Part shown: one piece after another, positions 61,198 to 64,000 of the stretch
How the letters are laid out: every line of letters begins with the position of its first letter
Numbering within the stretch: the stretch's first letter is position 1
NCBI GenBank assembly: GCA_934316925.1
Contig: CAKREC010000003.1
Coordinates: 12,261-76,260, forward strand
DNA: 64,000 nt
From: an uncultured Eubacterium sp.
GTDB lineage: Bacteria > Bacillota > Clostridia > Lachnospirales > Lachnospiraceae
Direction of reading: 5' to 3'
The notes under the pieces: generated by a model
What the model saw: the letters and a program-made list of their open reading frames with translations, nothing else
Told to the model about the DNA's origin: nothing
The model's database searches: none
Program-made: the position numbers and the translations under genes

Positions 61198-61229
61198 TTC
61201 CACTCGGCAACGTATGTTGCCTCATGGAA
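61198..61229 (-). ncRNA. Conserved-looking RNA hairpin between rpsH and rplF
   Basis: On the minus strand a two-part stem can form: outer TTCCA/TGGAA, a symmetric 3+3 internal loop (TGA and GAG), and inner GGCAAC/GTTGCC with a 4-base loop. It has no T-run, so it is not a terminator. It may be a ribosomal-protein binding site or RNA-processing site. Confidence 0.45.
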
Positions 61230-61251
61230 CACGCTCCTCTTTAAGAGCCTT

Positions 61252-61653
61252 TTACCATACGAATGCTAATACTTCGCCACCAACGTTTTCTTTACGTGCT
61301 TCTTTATCTGTCATAACACCTTTGTTGGTAGAGATAATAGCAATACCAAGACCGCCAAGTACTTTAGGTAATTCTTCTGTACTTGCATAAACACGAAGAC
61401 CTGGTTTAGAGATTCTCTTCAAACCGGAGATGATCTTCTCGTTTTTGTCTTTACCGTATTTCATTGTAACATGAATGGATTTGAATCCATCTACGTCTAC
61501 TACTTCAAAGTTTTTGATATATCCTTCCTTCAAAAGAATCTCAGCAATTGAAATCTTCATCTTGGAGGCTGGAATATCTACTGTATCATGTTTTGCAGTG
61601 TTTGCGTTACGAATTCTTGTAAGCATATCTGCAATAGGATCGCTCATAGTCAT
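61252..61653 (-). CDS. rpsH: Ribosomal protein S8
   Basis: This 133-residue protein has [20 protein letters not shown] at the start and the RNA-binding end [30 protein letters not shown]8 binds 16S rRNA and in some bacteria its own mRNA. It has normal length. Confidence 0.96.
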   Translation of the reverse strand: MTMSDPIADMLTRIRNANTAKHDTVDIPASKMKISIAEILLKEGYIKNFEVVDVDGFKSIHVTMKYGKDKNEKIISGLKRISKPGLRVYASTEELPKVLGGLGIAIISTNKGVMTDKEARKENVGGEVLAFVW

Positions 61654-61668
61654 TTCGTTTTCCTCCTT

Positions 61669-61854
61669 CTACCAGCTTGCTTTTTTAACACCTGGAATCT
61701 GGCCTTTATATGCTAACTCACGGAAACAGATTCTGCAGATTCCGTATTTTCTCAGATATCCATGTGGACGACCACAAAGTTTGCAACGAGTGTATTCTCT
61801 AGTGGAGAATTTAGGTTTACGCTGCTGTTTAACCTTCATAGACTTCTTAGCCAT
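61669..61854 (-). CDS. rpsN: Ribosomal protein S14, zinc-binding type
   Basis: This 61-residue S14 has both CxxC pairs ([10 protein letters not shown] and CRICFREL), the zinc-containing short form (type Z). It ends [13 protein letters not shown]. It follows rplE by 15 bp. Confidence 0.96.
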   Translation of the reverse strand: MAKKSMKVKQQRKPKFSTREYTRCKLCGRPHGYLRKYGICRICFRELAYKGQIPGVKKASW

Positions 61855-61869
61855 GAAATTACCTCCTAA

Positions 61870-62409
61870 CTATTTCTTGAATGGCATACCAAACTGTGCC
61901 AAGAGTTCACGTGCTTCTTCATCTGTCTGAGCGGTAGTAACAAAGATAATGTCCATACCTCTTACTTTATCTACCTTATCGTATTCGATCTCAGGGAAGA
62001 TTAACTGCTCTTTGATTCCGAGAGCGTAGTTTCCACGACCATCGAAAGCGTTAGGATTTACACCACGGAAGTCACGTACTCGTGGTAATGCAAGGTTGAT
62101 CAAACGATCAGCGAATTCATACATCTTCTCACCACGAAGAGTTACTTTACATCCGATAGGCTGTCCCTCACGAAGTTTGAAGTTAGCCACAGATTTCTTT
62201 GCTCTTGTTACAACAGCTTTCTGACCTGTGATTGTCTCAAGATCACTGATTGCTGTATCTAATACTTTTGAATTTTCTTTTGCTTCACCAACGCCCATAT
62301 TGATTACAATCTTATCAAGCTTTGGTACCTGCATAACGTTGCTGTATTCGAACTTTTTCTGCATATTTGCAACGATCTCGTTCAAATAAGTTTCCTTTAA
62401 TCTTGCCAT
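61870..62409 (-). CDS. rplE: Ribosomal protein L5
   Basis: This 179-residue 5S-rRNA-binding protein has the [20 protein letters not shown] start and the end [20 protein letters not shown]. It is of normal length and lies between rplX and rpsN. Confidence 0.96.
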   Translation of the reverse strand: MARLKETYLNEIVANMQKKFEYSNVMQVPKLDKIVINMGVGEAKENSKVLDTAISDLETITGQKAVVTRAKKSVANFKLREGQPIGCKVTLRGEKMYEFADRLINLALPRVRDFRGVNPNAFDGRGNYALGIKEQLIFPEIEYDKVDKVRGMDIIFVTTAQTDEEARELLAQFGMPFKK

Positions 62410-62432
62410 TTTAACAGTACCTCCTCTCTTAA

Positions 62433-62741
62433 TTAATCAATAACAGCGCCTGTTTTTTTGGCATAACGAACTTTGTCTTTACCGTCTTCTGTCTTGAATC
62501 CGATACGAGTAACTTCGCCATTTACTACATACATAACGTTGGAAACATCGAAGAAAGCTTCTTCTTCAATGATGCCGCCCTGTGGGTTGGACTGGTTTGG
62601 TTTTACGTGCATTTTTACTTTGTTAACGCCCTCAACCTTAACTTTGCCATTCTTTACCTCAAGGACTTTTCCTTCTTTACCTTTATCTACACCGGCAATA
62701 ACGCGAACGGTATCACCTTTTTTGATCTTTGATGTTGCCAC
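62433..62741 (-). CDS. rplX: Ribosomal protein L24
   Basis: This 102-residue KOW-domain protein ([20 protein letters not shown], then [20 protein letters not shown]) initiates 50S assembly. It is normal in length and follows rplN by 14 bp. Confidence 0.96.
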   Translation of the reverse strand: MATSKIKKGDTVRVIAGVDKGKEGKVLEVKNGKVKVEGVNKVKMHVKPNQSNPQGGIIEEEAFFDVSNVMYVVNGEVTRIGFKTEDGKDKVRYAKKTGAVID

Positions 62742-62755
62742 TTAGGGACACCTCC

Positions 62756-63124
62756 TTATAATACTTCTGGTGCTAAGGAAACAATCTTCATGAATTGTTT
62801 ATCTCTTAACTCTCTAGCTACCGGTCCGAAAATACGAGTTCCTTTTGGAGTTTTATCATCTTTGATGATTACGGCTGCGTTTTCGTCGAAACGAATGTAA
62901 GAACCATCTGGACGACGGATTTCTTTCTTTGTTCGTACAACTACCGCTTTTACTACATCACCTTTTTTTACAACTCCGCCTGGTGTTGCATCTTTAACCG
63001 TAGCAACAATAATATCGCCAACAGCGGCATATCTTCTAACAGAACCGCCAAGAACACGGATACATAATAATTCTTTTGCACCAGTGTTATCAGCAACTCT
63101 AAGTCTGGTTTCCTGCTGTACCAT
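62756..63124 (-). CDS. rplN: Ribosomal protein L14
   Basis: This 122-residue protein has [20 protein letters not shown] and [20 protein letters not shown]. It has normal length and position. Confidence 0.96.
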   Translation of the reverse strand: MVQQETRLRVADNTGAKELLCIRVLGGSVRRYAAVGDIIVATVKDATPGGVVKKGDVVKAVVVRTKKEIRRPDGSYIRFDENAAVIIKDDKTPKGTRIFGPVARELRDKQFMKIVSLAPEVL

Positions 63125-63167
63125 AACTATAATTCTCCTTTCATAGGCTCTAGAATATTTTGCTGAA

Positions 63168-63422
63168 TTATTTAGCTCTCTCTAAGATCTCAACAAGTCT
63201 CCATCTCTTATCTTTTGACAAAGGTCTTGTCTCCATCAATTTAACTCTATCGCCAATGTTACACTCATTGTTTTCGTCATGAGCTTTTAATTTATAAGTT
63301 CTTTTTACGATTTTACCGTAAAGTGGATGTTTTACGTTGTCTACTACAGCAACAACGATTGTTTTGTCCATTTTGTTACTTACAACTTTACCTGTACGGG
63401 TTTTTCTAAGATTTCTTTCCAC
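63168..63422 (-). CDS. rpsQ: Ribosomal protein S17
   Basis: This 84-residue OB-fold protein has [20 protein letters not shown] and [20 protein letters not shown]. It is a primary 16S rRNA-binding protein of normal length. Confidence 0.96.
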   Translation of the reverse strand: MERNLRKTRTGKVVSNKMDKTIVVAVVDNVKHPLYGKIVKRTYKLKAHDENNECNIGDRVKLMETRPLSKDKRWRLVEILERAK

Positions 63423-63445
63423 AACAAAATCCTCCTTTCCAAAGA

Positions 63446-63655
63446 CTAGTTAGCTGCTTTCTGTTCTTTTGACATTGCTGTCTGAATACGAGCAATGTTT
63501 CTTCTTACTTCTTTGATTCTACTTGTATTGTCAAGCTGGTTTGTTGCGTTCTGGAATCTTAAGTTAAAAAGTTCCTTTTTAGCAGCTACTAATTCGTCAT
63601 TCAACTCAGCTAATGACATACCTGCTAATGTGTTCATAAATTCCTTACTCTTCAC
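63446..63655 (-). CDS. rpmC: Ribosomal protein L29
   Basis: The start is a GTG at 63655 with AAGGAGG eight bases upstream inside the end of rplP; a GTG at 63664 would be inside that binding site. The 69-residue protein is two helices ([20 protein letters not shown], then [20 protein letters not shown]). It overlaps rplP by 11 bp, implying coupled translation. Confidence 0.93.
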   Translation of the reverse strand: MKSKEFMNTLAGMSLAELNDELVAAKKELFNLRFQNATNQLDNTSRIKEVRRNIARIQTAMSKEQKAAN

Positions 63656-64000
63656 TGCCCGCACCTCCTTCTAAATCTGCACGAGAAACAATCTTACATT
63701 TGATAGGCAGCTTGTGCATAGCCAAACGCAAAGCCTCTCTAGCGGTCTCTTCAGGTACACCGGCGATCTCGAACATTACGCGACCCGGTTTAACAACTGC
63801 TACCCAGTACTCTAATGCACCTTTACCTTTACCCATTCGAGTTTCGGCAGGAGTCTTTGTAACTGGTTTGTCAGGGAAAATCTTGATCCAAACTTTACCA
63901 CCACGTTTTGTATAACGAGTCATAGCAACACGGGCTGCCTCGATCTGGTTGGAACGGATCCATGCTGGCTCAGTAGCCACAAGACCGTACTCACCATAAG
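63645..64000 (-). CDS. rplP: Ribosomal protein L16, 5' end outside the window
   Basis: The frame is open from the right edge; the visible 118 residues begin [20 protein letters not shown] and include [20 protein letters not shown] and [20 protein letters not shown]. The N-terminal third of the family (about 30 residues) is beyond the window. The start therefore cannot be given; an ATG-like start inside the window should not be used. L16 is part of the S10 operon, which continues to the right. Confidence 0.95.
   Translation of the reverse strand, partial: YGEYGLVATEPAWIRSNQIEAARVAMTRYTKRGGKVWIKIFPDKPVTKTPAETRMGKGKGALEYWVAVVKPGRVMFEIAGVPEETAREALRLAMHKLPIKCKIVSRADLEGGAGSEE

Noticed and set aside
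63645..63980. Complete short rplP starting at 63980
   Set aside because: The codon at that place is an internal GTG (valine in GLVATEPAW); the frame continues past the window edge, so the gene is truncated, not short.
1..64000. CRISPR array or prophage
   Set aside because: No regularly spaced repeats, cas genes, or phage structural, integrase or terminase genes are visible; the XRE regulator alone is not sufficient.

Overview
The window looks like a chromosomal segment of a strictly anaerobic, low-GC Gram-positive gut-type Firmicute, most likely a member of the Lachnospiraceae. The reasons are the gene order of the S10/spc/alpha ribosomal operon with the ECF transporter genes and truA attached, a long L17 protein, lysine-rich bacterial Ig-like domains on secreted proteins, a four-subunit 2-oxoacid:ferredoxin oxidoreductase, a zinc-ribbon S14 and a zinc-lid adenylate kinase. 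A genus or species cannot be assigned from the sequence alone. Almost all start calls rest on visible Shine-Dalgarno sequences; several genes use TTG or GTG.

Layout, left to right. 1-3.4 kb: envelope proteins of unknown role (a truncated three-helix membrane protein, a LiaF-like protein, an anchored protein). 3.5-9.5 kb: an Agr-like signalling locus. A GHKL histidine kinase and a LytTR response regulator are transcribed rightwards from a promoter with a tandem operator; a divergent cluster encodes two membrane-anchored exported proteins, two ABC permeases and an ATPase. 9.6-12.4 kb: small secreted/membrane proteins, an XRE regulator, tRNA-Trp and a PadR/HAAS-domain pair. 12.5-16.6 kb: a secreted GH51 arabinofuranosidase with a divergent AraC regulator. 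16.6-28.5 kb: housekeeping and envelope genes (acetyltransferase, SEC-C protein, metF, acyltransferase, pta, aminotransferase, NlpC/P60 protein, thiD-dus, PAP2 phosphatase, an ion transporter, a lipoprotein). 28.6-30 kb: an ECF sigma factor with an anti-sigma-like partner. 30-34 kb: porCDAB with a trailing LysR gene.

34.2-37 kb holds an HD-GYP protein, shikimate kinase and a short AT-rich accessory patch: a 254-bp hairpin-rich element with inverted ends, an orphan membrane protein and a candidate type I toxin with an overlapping antisense RNA. 37-38 kb has an RsmH-like methyltransferase. 38-43.2 kb is an FtsX-type ABC exporter with its own OmpR/HK two-component system. 43.4-45 kb has a CmpB-like membrane protein, a cupin and an orphan small protein.

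45.1-64 kb is the translation block, all on the minus strand (right to left): rplP (truncated by the window edge), rpmC, rpsQ, rplN, rplX, rplE, rpsN, rpsH, rplF, rplR, rpsE, rpmD, rplO, secY, adk, map, infA, rpmJ, rpsM, rpsK, rpsD, rpoA, rplQ, ecfA1, ecfA2, ecfT, truA, then rplM-rpsI. Between truA and rplM lie three accessory genes: a leucine-rich-repeat protein, a broken ECF sigma factor gene and its intact anti-sigma gene. The most interesting non-gene signals are the LytTR operator/promoter at 7.4 kb, the antisense RNA/toxin pair at 36.8 kb, the inverted-repeat element at 36 kb, a structured 320-bp gap inside the ribosomal operon at 55.4 kb, and a terminator hairpin overlapping the rplM promoter at 46.15 kb. 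No CRISPR array, complete prophage or recognisable transposase gene was seen.
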